Shown in pieces: positions 50,449 to 59,860 of a DNA stretch of 64,000 nucleotides. Origin of the DNA: Blastocatellia bacterium AA13. GTDB lineage: Bacteria > Acidobacteriota > Blastocatellia > UBA7656. Numbering within the stretch: the stretch's first letter is position 1; every line of letters starts with the position of its first letter. The position numbers were made by a program, and so were the translations under genes. The DNA lies in NCBI GenBank assembly GCA_003222245.1, contig QHVH01000047.1:1-64000 (forward strand). Reading direction: 5' to 3'. The notes below the pieces were generated by a model. The model had not been told where the DNA came from and made no database searches. It saw only the letters and a list, made by a program, of their open reading frames with translations.

Positions 50449-51360
50449 TCAAGGCGCCGATTTTCGCTCTGAGCGGCGGCGCTCGAGTTCCTCTACCGTG
50501 CGCGGCCAGTCCTCTTTTAGAAGGCGTGACAGAGCGCGATCCGCCAACAGCCTTCCGCCTGTCTGGCAGATTGGACAGTAGTTGGCCTCATTCTCCGCGT
50601 ACGAAATTCGCTGAACCGCCGTACCGCATTTTGGACAGGGCTTGCCATATCTCCCGTGCACTGCCATATCACTGCGAAAGGCGGTAACTTTTTCCGGAAA
50701 TACCTCTCTTGCCTCCGCGCGCAGCTTATCGGACCAGTGCCGCAGCATCGCCCGTGTGGCCTCGTACAGCCGTTGTATTGCCGCCTCATCCATACGCCTG
50801 GTCAGTTGCAGAGGAGACAGTCCGGCCGCATGAAGGATCTCATCCGAATAAGCGTTGCCGATTCCACTGAACAAATGGGGGTCGGTCAAAGCGCGTTTCA
50901 GCGTGTGATTCTCGCGAGTCAATGCCTCGTGAAAAGTAGCCAGATCCGCGGCCGGAACTTCGAGCCCGCCTGGATCGTGTTCGGCGAGAGCGGCTTCACC
51001 GCGGACTACATACATAGAAGCACGCCGCTTTGAGCCGGCTTCCGTCAGAGTCAGAGTACCGGTCGGGAATACAAAGATCGCGAGAGTTTGTCGGTTGGGC
51101 TTGAACGGCCGCTCCTTCCAATGAAAGCGGCCGGCAATCATGAGATGAATTATCAGGAAGAGATCTGCTTCGAGACAGAATACGATCCGCTTGCCCAGCC
51201 GCCTCAGGCCCAGCACTTTCTTGCCTACAACTTGATCGATAGGCGGATCGACAGACCGAAGAAGGAACGGGCTCGGTACGCGAATCTGCTGAATGGGCTG
51301 ATGAAGAATTCGAGCTTCAAGGGCATCAATGTAAGCAGTGATGTCAGGTAGTTCGGGCAC
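50449..51360 (-). CDS. Fpg/Nei family DNA glycosylase
   Basis: A 303-residue base-excision enzyme that removes oxidised bases and cuts the strand by beta,delta-elimination. The N-terminus PELPDI puts the catalytic Pro2 and Glu3 in place (PELPEV in classical Fpg). The helix-two-turn-helix SGIGNAYSDEILHAAGLSP and the zinc finger CPKCG...CPICQTGGR are complete. The PELPDI start and a TGGR instead of QRGGR finger end place it outside canonical MutM, perhaps nearer Nei-type or an uncharacterised branch. It is likely in an operon of its own, upstream of the response regulator on the same strand. Confidence 0.93.
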   Translation of the reverse strand: MPELPDITAYIDALEARILHQPIQQIRVPSPFLLRSVDPPIDQVVGKKVLGLRRLGKRIVFCLEADLFLIIHLMIAGRFHWKERPFKPNRQTLAIFVFPTGTLTLTEAGSKRRASMYVVRGEAALAEHDPGGLEVPAADLATFHEALTRENHTLKRALTDPHLFSGIGNAYSDEILHAAGLSPLQLTRRMDEAAIQRLYEATRAMLRHWSDKLRAEAREVFPEKVTAFRSDMAVHGRYGKPCPKCGTAVQRISYAENEANYCPICQTGGRLLADRALSRLLKEDWPRTVEELERRRSERKSAP

Positions 51361-51403
51361 GATATCTGATAATCAGGGTTCACCGGCCTGCCCAGTCAAT
51401 CTT

Positions 51404-51853
51404 TTAGGCCGATCTATCGATGGCCAGGTAAGGAGGCTTGCTCAAGTCGACAGCTCCCTCTCTTGTATGAATCTCCAGCAGCACTCCGTGCATTCTGGCC
51501 ATTTTCTCTTTCAATCCAATAACGCCCGGGGTAGCCCTCGGAACTCGCGATGCAACGAGATGGCAGACTCTTTCGATCCTCACGTGTCTTGATTCGAGGT
51601 ATCCGAGCGTGGCTGCCAATTGCTGATAAGCGTGTTTCACATCCTTGCCCTTCAGCTCAAGATAAATAGCGCAATGAGCGCCGATTTCAAAAACGTAATC
51701 GCAACGCAGCCTTTCATCGTCAATCAAACACCCGTCAACTTCGATCCTAATAACTTCAACGCGCTTGGCATTCTTTATGCGAAGTTTCCGACCTCGTTCC
51801 TCGGCGACGATCAATGAGTCTCTTATTCGTATAGAGCATCGTTCGAAATCCAT
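51404..51853 (-). CDS. PD-(D/E)xK-like nuclease of a candidate defence operon
   Basis: A 149-residue soluble protein. D52 (RCDYVFEIG), the pair E66-x-K68 in YLELKGK, and Q77-Q78 in AYQQL are arranged as in PD-(D/E)xK nucleases of the restriction/Holliday-junction fold. The small size fits a stand-alone nuclease subunit. The gene starts 13 bases after the AAA ATPase stop, so the two form an operon. Paired ATPase and nuclease genes of this kind recur in anti-phage systems. The nuclease call is motif-based and needs structure prediction; the rest of the protein is unrecognised. Confidence 0.72.
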   Translation of the reverse strand: MDFERCSIRIRDSLIVAEERGRKLRIKNAKRVEVIRIEVDGCLIDDERLRCDYVFEIGAHCAIYLELKGKDVKHAYQQLAATLGYLESRHVRIERVCHLVASRVPRATPGVIGLKEKMARMHGVLLEIHTREGAVDLSKPPYLAIDRSA

Positions 51854-51866
51854 AGTCGTGTGAGCG

Positions 51867-53183
51867 TCAAGACGCTCTGCTCAGATCGAGCTTCAAAAGC
51901 TCATTTGTGACTGATTCGAATGTGTCAGAGACCTCATCGATAATGCTATCTCCTATTAGATTGGATTCATGATCCATAATGCTCCAAAGCCGCCCACTTT
52001 CGATCTTGTACGCGCTGACTTCATCAAATCTTATAGGCTCTCCCGGAGCGATAATTCTCTCCACGTTCTCGGCAGTTTCAGGGCTTCTCTCGCTGATGTT
52101 TGAAGCAAGGATCAAAATATTAAGTGCAGTGAGAATATAGGGACTATGGGTCGTCAGGATGAATTCGTTGGCTCTCCTTCCAGCAATTCGCGCGGCTATT
52201 GAGAGGATGTTGACTACACTCCGCTGCGACGGCGGATACAAATGGGCCTCGGGTTCCTCGACGAATAGAGTGATCACTCCCTGGAACCGATGAAGCAAAG
52301 CAGACAAAACACATAATAGCGGAACTGCTTCCTGTTGTCCCGATGATGCATGCGCCAGACCCGTCCTTTTACCTTCGGACACAATCCAATCTTCGCCCTC
52401 GGCGTGCAAATAGTCGCCATTCAATATCTCTCTGACCTCATCCCGGATGGCCTCATTTTGATTGAAATACCCGGTATTAGGATAGAAGTTGAAATATGGC
52501 CTCATCGTTTCATAGGCCGAGCCAAACTCTTTTATCAGAGGGTCGAGAGATATGTCCTTTACAAGAAATGAGAAAATGTTTCTCTGGAAATTCGCGAAGA
52601 AGGCCCTTCCGGCTGGAACAAATACTGATTTATTCAAGACGGCTTCGAGTCCTGCGTCGGAAATCATATCCCTAAGGACTTCCGAGAAATCGCGATGAGT
52701 TTGAGGATCGAAAGAATGACTATCAACAAATTCAGTTGCCCGGAATCTTCTGTATTCAGCCTGAGCCCTATTAAAGAGATCAATGAGTCCCTCTGAACAG
52801 CACAAGGTCAGACCAGAGTTCTGCCCAAAGCTTGGCGTGTGAAGGAGCTTCAACTCCCACCGATCTGTCGTAAACGTAAGGCTGAATTTCTGATCTTCCC
52901 ACGCATACTTCGGGAAAATCTCAGCGAATCTTTCCAATGATCGTTCTTCAAATCTCGAGAAAGAGTCCTGCCTTCCAATCGAATCGATAAATTGACCATC
53001 CGACAAGAGACTTCGAAAGAAGTAGAGCACCTTTGCAATAACGCTCTTTCCGGTAGCTTCGCGTCCGATCAGAATCGTAAAGGGGCGAACATCCACAACC
53101 GCGTGCTTGATGGTCAGGAAGTCCTCGATTTCAAGTTGTTCTTTGGAGTCCATAGACAATGACGTACCACAGGAGTATAGCAT
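51867..53183 (-). CDS. AAA ATPase of the OLD/RecF-like type, candidate defence protein
   Basis: A 438-residue cytoplasmic ATPase of the ABC/SMC-related class. Walker A is IGREATGKS near residue 40, the signature helix HASSGQQEAVPLL, Walker B VEEPEAHLYP and the switch His THSPYIL. These four in this order define AAA-15/OLD-type ATPases. No Toprim nuclease is fused, and the following gene supplies a candidate nuclease. The start may be ATG 53153 (MDSKEQLEIEDF), since neither start has a ribosome site. It lies between two small genes and likely forms a three-gene operon. Confidence 0.88.
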   Translation of the reverse strand: MLYSCGTSLSMDSKEQLEIEDFLTIKHAVVDVRPFTILIGREATGKSVIAKVLYFFRSLLSDGQFIDSIGRQDSFSRFEERSLERFAEIFPKYAWEDQKFSLTFTTDRWELKLLHTPSFGQNSGLTLCCSEGLIDLFNRAQAEYRRFRATEFVDSHSFDPQTHRDFSEVLRDMISDAGLEAVLNKSVFVPAGRAFFANFQRNIFSFLVKDISLDPLIKEFGSAYETMRPYFNFYPNTGYFNQNEAIRDEVREILNGDYLHAEGEDWIVSEGKRTGLAHASSGQQEAVPLLCVLSALLHRFQGVITLFVEEPEAHLYPPSQRSVVNILSIAARIAGRRANEFILTTHSPYILTALNILILASNISERSPETAENVERIIAPGEPIRFDEVSAYKIESGRLWSIMDHESNLIGDSIIDEVSDTFESVTNELLKLDLSRAS

Positions 53184-53234
53184 CGCAGAGGCAAATTTTA
53201 GCTTGGCAAATGCTATTAGGTCTCAAGGCACTGA

Positions 53235-53786
53235 CTATCTTCGCTGGCGGGTATTCTGGTTGAACTCAGGGATTCTCGCGCCGGAGCCAAGACTGGCTAT
53301 GTTGCCTCTGATCTCCTCGAATAGCCGGCGCGCCACTGCCTGGCGCAGCTTGGAGCTTCGGCCCTCGGTGAGGTGTGCAATAAGCAGCAGCATTCTACTC
53401 AGGCCCGATTCCAGTAAGTCCGCGACATGCGAAACCTGCGTTATATCATACGGAATCGCGATCGCTTCGCAGCCGACTCTGGCGAAGACAGAGAGATATC
53501 TTGCGGTCGCGAGATCGGGACACAACAGACGACGCCGCCCGATCTTGAGCTCGACCCCCAGGAGTGTGTGCAGTATCTCGACGTTCGAGGCCCGCGCCGC
53601 CGCGTGCAGTTCATAGCGTCTGGTTCTTTGAGTGAGTATCCGGTCTCGGTAGACCAAATCAACGCTGAAATCCCCGAGTTGCTCGCGAACCTCGCGACAA
53701 ACATCTTCAGCCCGTACCGTCCGGGCATTCTGGGAAAGGTGAGCTAGGTTGAACTCCGTCACTATGGTGTTCTTTCCAACGATCAA
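53235..53786 (-). CDS. Unrecognised protein, first gene of the candidate defence operon
   Basis: A 183-residue soluble protein, mixed alpha/beta, starting with TTG and lacking any known domain that I can name. YRDRILTQRTRRYELHAAA is followed by a strand-like VEILHTLLGVELKIGRRRLL and LATARYLSVFARVG, the part that most resembles a fold core. The C-terminus is basic. The AAA ATPase gene starts 51 bases after its stop. Its position suggests a regulator, sensor or specificity factor of the same system, but it could also be an unrelated gene. Confidence 0.6.
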   Translation of the reverse strand: MIVGKNTIVTEFNLAHLSQNARTVRAEDVCREVREQLGDFSVDLVYRDRILTQRTRRYELHAAARASNVEILHTLLGVELKIGRRRLLCPDLATARYLSVFARVGCEAIAIPYDITQVSHVADLLESGLSRMLLLIAHLTEGRSSKLRQAVARRLFEEIRGNIASLGSGARIPEFNQNTRQRR

Positions 53787-53858
53787 GCGAGCGCGGTCAA
53801 GATAGACTAAGACGGCCGGACTAAACCCGGTACGGAGGCCTTTCTACCAGCCGAAGAG

Positions 53859-55379
53859 CTACTTTGCGACTATCATCGTAGCTTGATTCTTGGCATTTTC
53901 GAGCAGGGCAAGAGCGCGGCCGGGCAACAGACCTAGATAAAACGTTGCGATCGCCATGATCACCAGCGCGACCCCAAGCGATTTCGTCAGCGAGGGAGGA
54001 TTGAATTCGGCCGCAGGCTCGGAGAAGAACATCAGGACGATCACTCGCAAATAGTAGTACCAGGAAACCGCGCTATTTATCACTGCTATCACAACGAGCA
54101 TGTGAAAACCGGCTCCCCAAGCCGATTTAAATACGAGCAGCTTTCCGACGAATCCAGCGGTTGCGGGAATTCCGGCGAGGCTGAGCAGAAAGAGCGAGAG
54201 CACCGATGCTAGTCCGAGCGACCTGAATCCAATCCCGGAGTAATCCGAAAGAGAGGTTCGAATATCCCCGCGACGGGCGATTGCTTCGATTACCGCGAAT
54301 GCGCCGATGTTGATGACCGCGTAGCCGATCATGTAGAACGCCACGGCTTGCCAATCGCGCGCGACGATACCCATCAAGGCATAACCGGCGTGAGCTATCG
54401 ACGAATACGCCAGCATCCGTTTTATATTCGTCTGGACGATAGCGACGAGATTGCCGATCGTCATCGTCAGTATGGCCATCACCGCCAGGACTCCGGTCCA
54501 AGCGGATTGAAGCTCCCTGAGCTCCGGCGAACCCATCACCGAAGCCGCCGCGAACGTGAGTATGAATACGCGCGAAAAGGACGCGAACGCCGCGGCTTTC
54601 GAGCCGGTCGAAAGGAAAGCCGTCACCGGCGTCGGAGCGCCTTGATAGACATCCGGGGACCAGATGTGAAATGGCGCCGTAGCGACCTTGAATCCGAATC
54701 CGACGATCATCATCGCCGCGCCTGCCATCAACATCCGCGGAGAAAACAACGCGCCGTCCGCAATTCGTTCCCGGATCAACTGCAGATTCGTAGTCGCCGC
54801 AGGATGCGCTCCCGATATGTAACACGCTCCGTAAATCAGCGCGATACCATAAAGCAAAAATGCGGTAGAGAAAGAGCCAAGTATGAAGTACTTGACCGCG
54901 GATTCGTTCGAGCGAATGTCTTGCCTGCGGTAGCCGCACAGAACATAGGTCGAGATGGACGTAATCTCGAGTCCGAGAAAAATCATCACCAGATCATTGG
55001 CCGAGGCCATCAAGAGCATGCCTGTGGTCGCGAACATCAACAGCGCAAAATACTCGCCAGCGGGCAGCCCTTCATCTTCAATCCATCGAATCGAAATCAA
55101 AACCGTGAGCGTGCTGACGGCCAAAAACACGATTGCGAATGAGAGCCGCAACGGATCGTTTATGATCATTCCGCCGTAGAAGGCCGGTCCTGTTTCGCCC
55201 CATAAAGAAAAGACGGCTACTGCCGCTCCAGCGCATCCGGCCAGAGCAAGCAGTCCCGCGGTACGGCGGGAGATCTTGCGAGCGACGGCGTCGCCTACCA
55301 TGATCGCGATCGCGGCTGTCGCCGTGATCAGCTCAGGCAAAATCGCGTGGTAGCTTATTCCTAATGAGCTTGTGTCCAT
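53859..55379 (-). CDS. nuoN: NADH-quinone oxidoreductase subunit N
   Basis: A 506-residue antiporter-like proton channel of the complex I membrane arm, with about fourteen helices. The key Glu of helix 5 is in MIFLGLEITSISTYVL and the broken-helix Lys region in KYFILGSFSTAFLLYG. A second Lys near VGFGFKVATAPFHIW fits the central axis. It is the last gene of the membrane-arm operon, 12 bases after nuoM. Confidence 0.96.
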   Translation of the reverse strand: MDTSSLGISYHAILPELITATAAIAIMVGDAVARKISRRTAGLLALAGCAGAAVAVFSLWGETGPAFYGGMIINDPLRLSFAIVFLAVSTLTVLISIRWIEDEGLPAGEYFALLMFATTGMLLMASANDLVMIFLGLEITSISTYVLCGYRRQDIRSNESAVKYFILGSFSTAFLLYGIALIYGACYISGAHPAATTNLQLIRERIADGALFSPRMLMAGAAMMIVGFGFKVATAPFHIWSPDVYQGAPTPVTAFLSTGSKAAAFASFSRVFILTFAAASVMGSPELRELQSAWTGVLAVMAILTMTIGNLVAIVQTNIKRMLAYSSIAHAGYALMGIVARDWQAVAFYMIGYAVINIGAFAVIEAIARRGDIRTSLSDYSGIGFRSLGLASVLSLFLLSLAGIPATAGFVGKLLVFKSAWGAGFHMLVVIAVINSAVSWYYYLRVIVLMFFSEPAAEFNPPSLTKSLGVALVIMAIATFYLGLLPGRALALLENAKNQATMIVAK

Positions 55380-55391
55380 TTAGCTTGTGAC

Positions 55392-56978
55392 TCAATCATT
55401 GGTCCGCGGCGGTACGGTTGATGAGGCGGCGCGAAGCGGCTTGGCCTGAGCAAGGGCCGATCTGACCGCGCGCACGGCGTTTCCGCTTTTCACCAGGAAA
55501 TAACTCGGATAGACACCCATCACCAGGGCCATCGCCACGAGCGGCGCCAGCGCCAGCTTCTCGCGTCCGCTAAGATCGCTCAATTTCAAGTTCTCCGGAT
55601 TCGTGACCTCTCCGAAGACTACTCGCTGATACACCCAGAGCATATACACCGCCGAGAGAATCATTCCGGTTGCGGCGAATGATGTCAGCATCTTCGCGTG
55701 AGGAAGGTCCGCCGAAGTAAATGTTCCGATCAATATCAGGAATTCGCCCACGAACCCGTTCAACAGCGGAAGCGCTATCGAAGACAGAGTAACTATCAGA
55801 AACAGCGTCGAGTAGACGGGCATGATCCTGGCAAGTCCTCCAAACTCGCTTATGAGCCTCGTATGACGCCGGTCGTAAATCATTCCGACCACAACGAACA
55901 GCGCGCCCGTCGATACGCCGTGATTCAGCATTTGATAAAGAGCGCCCTGCATCCCCATCTCAGTAAAAGAGAAGATTCCAAGCACGACGAAGCCGAGGTG
56001 ACTTACGGATGAATACGCCACAAGCTTCTTGAGATCGGGCTGGACCATCGCGACCAGCGCGCCGTAGATTATTCCGATTACGGCCAGCGTTGCGATCAAG
56101 GGCGCATAGGCTCGCGCCGCATCCGGAAAGAGAGGCAGATTGAACCTCATCAAGCCATAGGCGCCCATCTTCAAAAGCACGCCCGCAAGAATCACGGAAC
56201 CGGCTGTGGGAGCCTCTACGTGAGCATCCGGCAGCCAGGTGTGAAACGGAAACAGCGGCACCTTTATGAGGAACGCGATTCCGAAAGCCCAGAACAGCCA
56301 TCGCTGCGCGCTCATCGACAGAAATCCAAGGTCCTTCGCGTGCGCGGTGATTACGGCTATGTCGAACGTATAATTACCGGCCAGCGGCCCATGCAGCCGA
56401 TCCATGAATTGTCCGTGAATAGAGTAGAGCGCGATGATTCCAGCCAGCATCAACAGCGATCCAAGCACGGTGTAAATGACGAACTTCACCGCCGCGTATA
56501 CTCTTCTCTCGCCGCCCCAGATCCCTATGAGGAGATACATCGGGACCAGCATCACTTCCCAGAAGAGATAGAATAAGAAGAGATCCATCGCGATGAACAC
56601 GCCGATCATCCCGGTCTCGAGCGCGAGTATCGCAATCAGGTATTCCCGCAGCCGGAACCTGATCGAATTCCAGGACGAGATGAGAGCGAGCGGTACGAGA
56701 AAGGTAGTCAATAAAACAAGCCAAAGGCTGAGCCCGTCTACGCCGATGTGATATCGGACACCCAGATTGAAGGCGCTGATCCACTCGACATTTTGCTCGA
56801 ACTGGAGTCCGCGTCCTGACTGGAATCCAATCGGCAACGCAAGCGATAACGCAAACGTCGCCAATGAAATTATGAGAGCCGTCCAACGCAGAGTATTCTC
56901 GTTTGGCTTGACGACGAGCAAGAGAATAGCCCCGGCGAGCGGCAGCAGCGTAATGATTGTGAGCAGATAGCTTTCCAT
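55392..56978 (-). CDS. nuoM: NADH-quinone oxidoreductase subunit M
   Basis: A 528-residue antiporter-like proton channel. The conserved Glu of helix 5 is in FWEVMLVPMYLLIG. FLIKVPLFPFHTWLPDAHVE and the Lys in QPDLKKLVAYSSVSHLG are further landmarks. Length and helix count (~14) are normal. It sits between nuoL (17 bases upstream) and nuoN (12 bases downstream). Confidence 0.97.
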   Translation of the reverse strand: MESYLLTIITLLPLAGAILLLVVKPNENTLRWTALIISLATFALSLALPIGFQSGRGLQFEQNVEWISAFNLGVRYHIGVDGLSLWLVLLTTFLVPLALISSWNSIRFRLREYLIAILALETGMIGVFIAMDLFLFYLFWEVMLVPMYLLIGIWGGERRVYAAVKFVIYTVLGSLLMLAGIIALYSIHGQFMDRLHGPLAGNYTFDIAVITAHAKDLGFLSMSAQRWLFWAFGIAFLIKVPLFPFHTWLPDAHVEAPTAGSVILAGVLLKMGAYGLMRFNLPLFPDAARAYAPLIATLAVIGIIYGALVAMVQPDLKKLVAYSSVSHLGFVVLGIFSFTEMGMQGALYQMLNHGVSTGALFVVVGMIYDRRHTRLISEFGGLARIMPVYSTLFLIVTLSSIALPLLNGFVGEFLILIGTFTSADLPHAKMLTSFAATGMILSAVYMLWVYQRVVFGEVTNPENLKLSDLSGREKLALAPLVAMALVMGVYPSYFLVKSGNAVRAVRSALAQAKPLRAASSTVPPRTND

Positions 56979-56995
56979 TCAATTCAAGTCAGAAG

Positions 56996-58999
56996 TTACT
57001 TCGTCACGAAGTAGCCGATGATCAACAAGGCTCCAAGGACGACCATCGCAACATAAGCTCGCGCCAGTCCGCCTTGCATATATCTCAACCCTGTTCCGAC
57101 TGCCGCCGCCAGCCGCGCCGCGCCGTTGACCGCTCCATCGATGATCCTGACGTCGACGAATTTCCAGAGCAGTCCCGTAGAGGCTGCTTTGATCGGCTGG
57201 ATGACCGCTGCATCGTATGCCTCGTCGACTCTGTATTTCTCTTCAAGGATTTTGGGCGGCTCCCAGAGCGGTTTTGTTCTAAACCAGCGCCAACCGGCAA
57301 GGATGCCGAGGATTGCTATGACCGAAGATACTACAGTCAAAATCCATTCGAGGCTGTGGCCCGCTTCCACGTCGTTACCCGCCGTTCTTACCGCCGCGTG
57401 TGTAGCTATAGCGGGCTCGAGCAAGCGTTCAAAGTAGTTGGGTATCCCGCCGCCCGACAGACCTTCGGGAATTCCAAGGTAGCCGACTACCACCGCCCCT
57501 ATCGCGAGGATTATCAGCGGCACGGTCATCGCTCTCGACGATTCATGCGGCGTCGAATGGTCATGGCCGTGTGAATGGCCTGAACTCGATCGCCGTTCTC
57601 CAAAAAATGTCAGGACCATCAGCCGCGTCATATAAACTGCCGTCAGCAGCGCAGTGACCGCTCCGACAAACCAGAGAACGCGCGCCCACACCAAACCGAA
57701 TTGCGTCGACGAATACACGTTAAAGAGAATCTCGTCTTTGCTGAAGAAACCTGAGAATAGCGGGACTCCGGATATTGCCAACCAACCGCATACCATCGTC
57801 CAAAACGTCACGGGCAAATACTTCTTCAGCCCTCCCATGTTTCGCATGTCCTGTTCGTGATGAAGCGCGACGATTACCGAGCCCGATCCGAGAAACAACA
57901 GAGCCTTGAAGAACGCGTGAGTAAAGACATGAAAAATGCCCGCGGTGAACGCGCCCACTCCGCAGGCGAGAAACATGTAGCCAAGCTGCGAGATCGTCGA
58001 GTAGGCAAGAACCTTCTTGATGTCCCACTGAGCCAGCCCGATCGTCGCCGCGAAGATCGCCGTCGCCGCCCCGACGACCGCGATTATCAACATCGCCGCC
58101 GGAGCGTGAATGAAGATGGAGCTGGCTCGCGACACCATGTACACGCCCGCGGTCACCATCGTAGCCGCGTGAATCAGGGCGCTCACGGGCGTAGGACCCG
58201 CCATTGCATCAGGCAGCCAGACAAACAGGGGTAGCTGCGCGCTCTTGCCGGTTGCGCCGATGAACATCAGCGCCGCGATCGTAGTCAGTCCGCCGCCGAA
58301 AATCGCCGCCGCGGTCAGCGATTCAAACGGCTGCTGCATCGCCCAGTTAAAAGCGCCTCCGATACCTCGCGCCGGATCGTCAAAATAGAAAATCGTACCC
58401 GCTTTCAAAAACAGCAGCATTACGCCAAGCGCGAATCCAAAATCGCCGATTCTGTTTACGATGAAAGCTTTCTTGGCTGCGTCCGCGGCGAATGTCTTAT
58501 CGTAGTAGAAGCCGATTAATAAGTACGAGCAGAGGCCTACCCCTTCCCACCCGACGAACATCAGCAGGAAATTGTCCGCGAGCACGAGCACCAGCATCAT
58601 GAACATGAAAAGATTCAGGTATGCGAAGAAGCGCCAGTAGCCTCGTTCACCTTTCATGTAGCCGGTCGCGAAGACGTGTATCAGGAATCCTACAAACGTG
58701 ATGAACAGGATATAGATGCCCGACAGCGGATCGAGCAATAAGGCGGCATCCGTCCTGAAAGCGCCTACGTTGATCCATGTAAACAGGTAGTCGTGGATCA
58801 CGCGGCTTTCTTCGGGTAGAGGCAGCAGCCTCGCGAAGAACACGTAAAAAGACGCCGCGGCTGAGATGAAAACGGTCGCGCTCGCTACGAACCCGATGAG
58901 CCGTTCTCCGAGCCTTCCGCCGAACAGGCCCAGGAATATCGCACCGGCAAGCGGAGCCAGGACTATTAGTGTGAGAGCGTTCACCGGCTGCCTCTTCAC
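56996..58999 (-). CDS. nuoL: NADH-quinone oxidoreductase subunit L
   Basis: A 667-residue distal proton channel with the long lateral helix that braces the arm. The Glu of helix 5 is in VGWEGVGLCSYLLIGF, the Lys nearby in AAKKAFIVNRIGDFG, and the second channel region shows WDIKKVLAYSTISQLGYM. The His-rich GHSHGHDHSTPH stretch (~470) is an uncommon insertion in the loop before the last helices. Length is normal. The next gene nuoM begins 17 bases after its stop. Confidence 0.97.
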   Translation of the reverse strand: MKRQPVNALTLIVLAPLAGAIFLGLFGGRLGERLIGFVASATVFISAAASFYVFFARLLPLPEESRVIHDYLFTWINVGAFRTDAALLLDPLSGIYILFITFVGFLIHVFATGYMKGERGYWRFFAYLNLFMFMMLVLVLADNFLLMFVGWEGVGLCSYLLIGFYYDKTFAADAAKKAFIVNRIGDFGFALGVMLLFLKAGTIFYFDDPARGIGGAFNWAMQQPFESLTAAAIFGGGLTTIAALMFIGATGKSAQLPLFVWLPDAMAGPTPVSALIHAATMVTAGVYMVSRASSIFIHAPAAMLIIAVVGAATAIFAATIGLAQWDIKKVLAYSTISQLGYMFLACGVGAFTAGIFHVFTHAFFKALLFLGSGSVIVALHHEQDMRNMGGLKKYLPVTFWTMVCGWLAISGVPLFSGFFSKDEILFNVYSSTQFGLVWARVLWFVGAVTALLTAVYMTRLMVLTFFGERRSSSGHSHGHDHSTPHESSRAMTVPLIILAIGAVVVGYLGIPEGLSGGGIPNYFERLLEPAIATHAAVRTAGNDVEAGHSLEWILTVVSSVIAILGILAGWRWFRTKPLWEPPKILEEKYRVDEAYDAAVIQPIKAASTGLLWKFVDVRIIDGAVNGAARLAAAVGTGLRYMQGGLARAYVAMVVLGALLIIGYFVTK

Positions 59000-59013
59000 G
59001 CCGACGACGAAGC

Positions 59014-59316
59014 TCAGAGCTTCATCGTATCGGCGTCATCCACGTTGAGAGATTCTCTTGTTCGAAAAATCGAAATGATGATCGCGAGCCCGACCGCGGC
59101 TTCGGCCGCCGCCACGGTCATCACTATGAAGACGAACAACTGTCCGCCTATGTCTCCAAAGAACCCCGATAGAGCCACCAGAGCCAGGTTCGCGCCGTTA
59201 AGCATCAACTCGATGCACAGAAATATCGCGATTACGTTTCGCTTAACAATCACTCCGACGGCGCCGATAGTGAACAGCGCCGCCGACAGAATCAGGTACC
59301 AGGATAGCGGAACCAT
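59014..59316 (-). CDS. nuoK: NADH-quinone oxidoreductase subunit K
   Basis: A 100-residue, three-helix subunit next to the quinone cavity, homologous to MrpC. Both functional glutamates are present, in [14 protein letters not shown] (helix 2) and [11 protein letters not shown] (helix 3). I take ATG 59316 ([10 protein letters not shown]), the family N-terminus, rather than the in-frame TTG at 59325. GGAG lies ~11 bases upstream of the ATG. It lies between nuoJ and nuoL. Confidence 0.95.
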   Translation of the reverse strand: MVPLSWYLILSAALFTIGAVGVIVKRNVIAIFLCIELMLNGANLALVALSGFFGDIGGQLFVFIVMTVAAAEAAVGLAIIISIFRTRESLNVDDADTMKL

Positions 59317-59348
59317 CGCGTCCAATTCTCCTAACGTTACGGCTTCTT

Positions 59349-59855
59349 CTAGCTCTCCTCGCGGCGGGCGAGCACGATGGCTCCAATTATCGCCATGAGA
59401 ATGAGAACCGAGGTCGCTTCGAACGGAAGCAGATACTGCGTGAATAGATTAGTGCCGATGCTCCAGGTCGTGCCGATCGCGTGCTCGGCCTCGCCTTGAG
59501 CGGGAAGCGTGATATTTCTTATTTCGCGAAAAACGTAAAGAGCTTCCCCGATCAGAACCGCGGCGAACGGAATCGCAAGATAGCGAAGCCATTGCTGCTT
59601 TTCGATCTCCGGATGGTCCTCCGGAGTGTTGAGCAGCATGATGACGAACACAAACAGCACCATTATCGCGCCGGCGTATACGATGATCTGCATCGCCGCG
59701 ATGAACTGCGCGTGCAGAGTCACATAAAGCGCGGACAGCGATGCGAGCGTTCCGATCAAGGAAAGCGCGCTATAAAGCGGGTTGCGCTGCGCGATCAGAT
59801 TGAGGGCGCTTCCGACCGCGACTATAGCGAATATGATGAAGACGGCCTTTTCCAT
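59349..59855 (-). CDS. nuoJ: NADH-quinone oxidoreductase subunit J
   Basis: A 168-residue membrane subunit with five helices and the family pi-bulge segment [15 protein letters not shown]. The open frame extends upstream to 60074, but that part is within nuoH in another frame. ATG 59855 (MEKAVFII) is chosen, five bases after the nuoH stop, with GAG in the preceding sequence as ribosome site. The usual intervening nuoI is absent here, being in the distant peripheral-arm locus. Confidence 0.95.
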   Translation of the reverse strand: MEKAVFIIFAIVAVGSALNLIAQRNPLYSALSLIGTLASLSALYVTLHAQFIAAMQIIVYAGAIMVLFVFVIMLLNTPEDHPEIEKQQWLRYLAIPFAAVLIGEALYVFREIRNITLPAQGEAEHAIGTTWSIGTNLFTQYLLPFEATSVLILMAIIGAIVLARREES

Positions 59856-59860
59856 CGCTC

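Noticed and set aside
54348-55142. A 264-codon plus-strand frame antisense to nuoN
   Set aside because: Extremely Arg/His-rich antisense of hydrophobic codons; no support.
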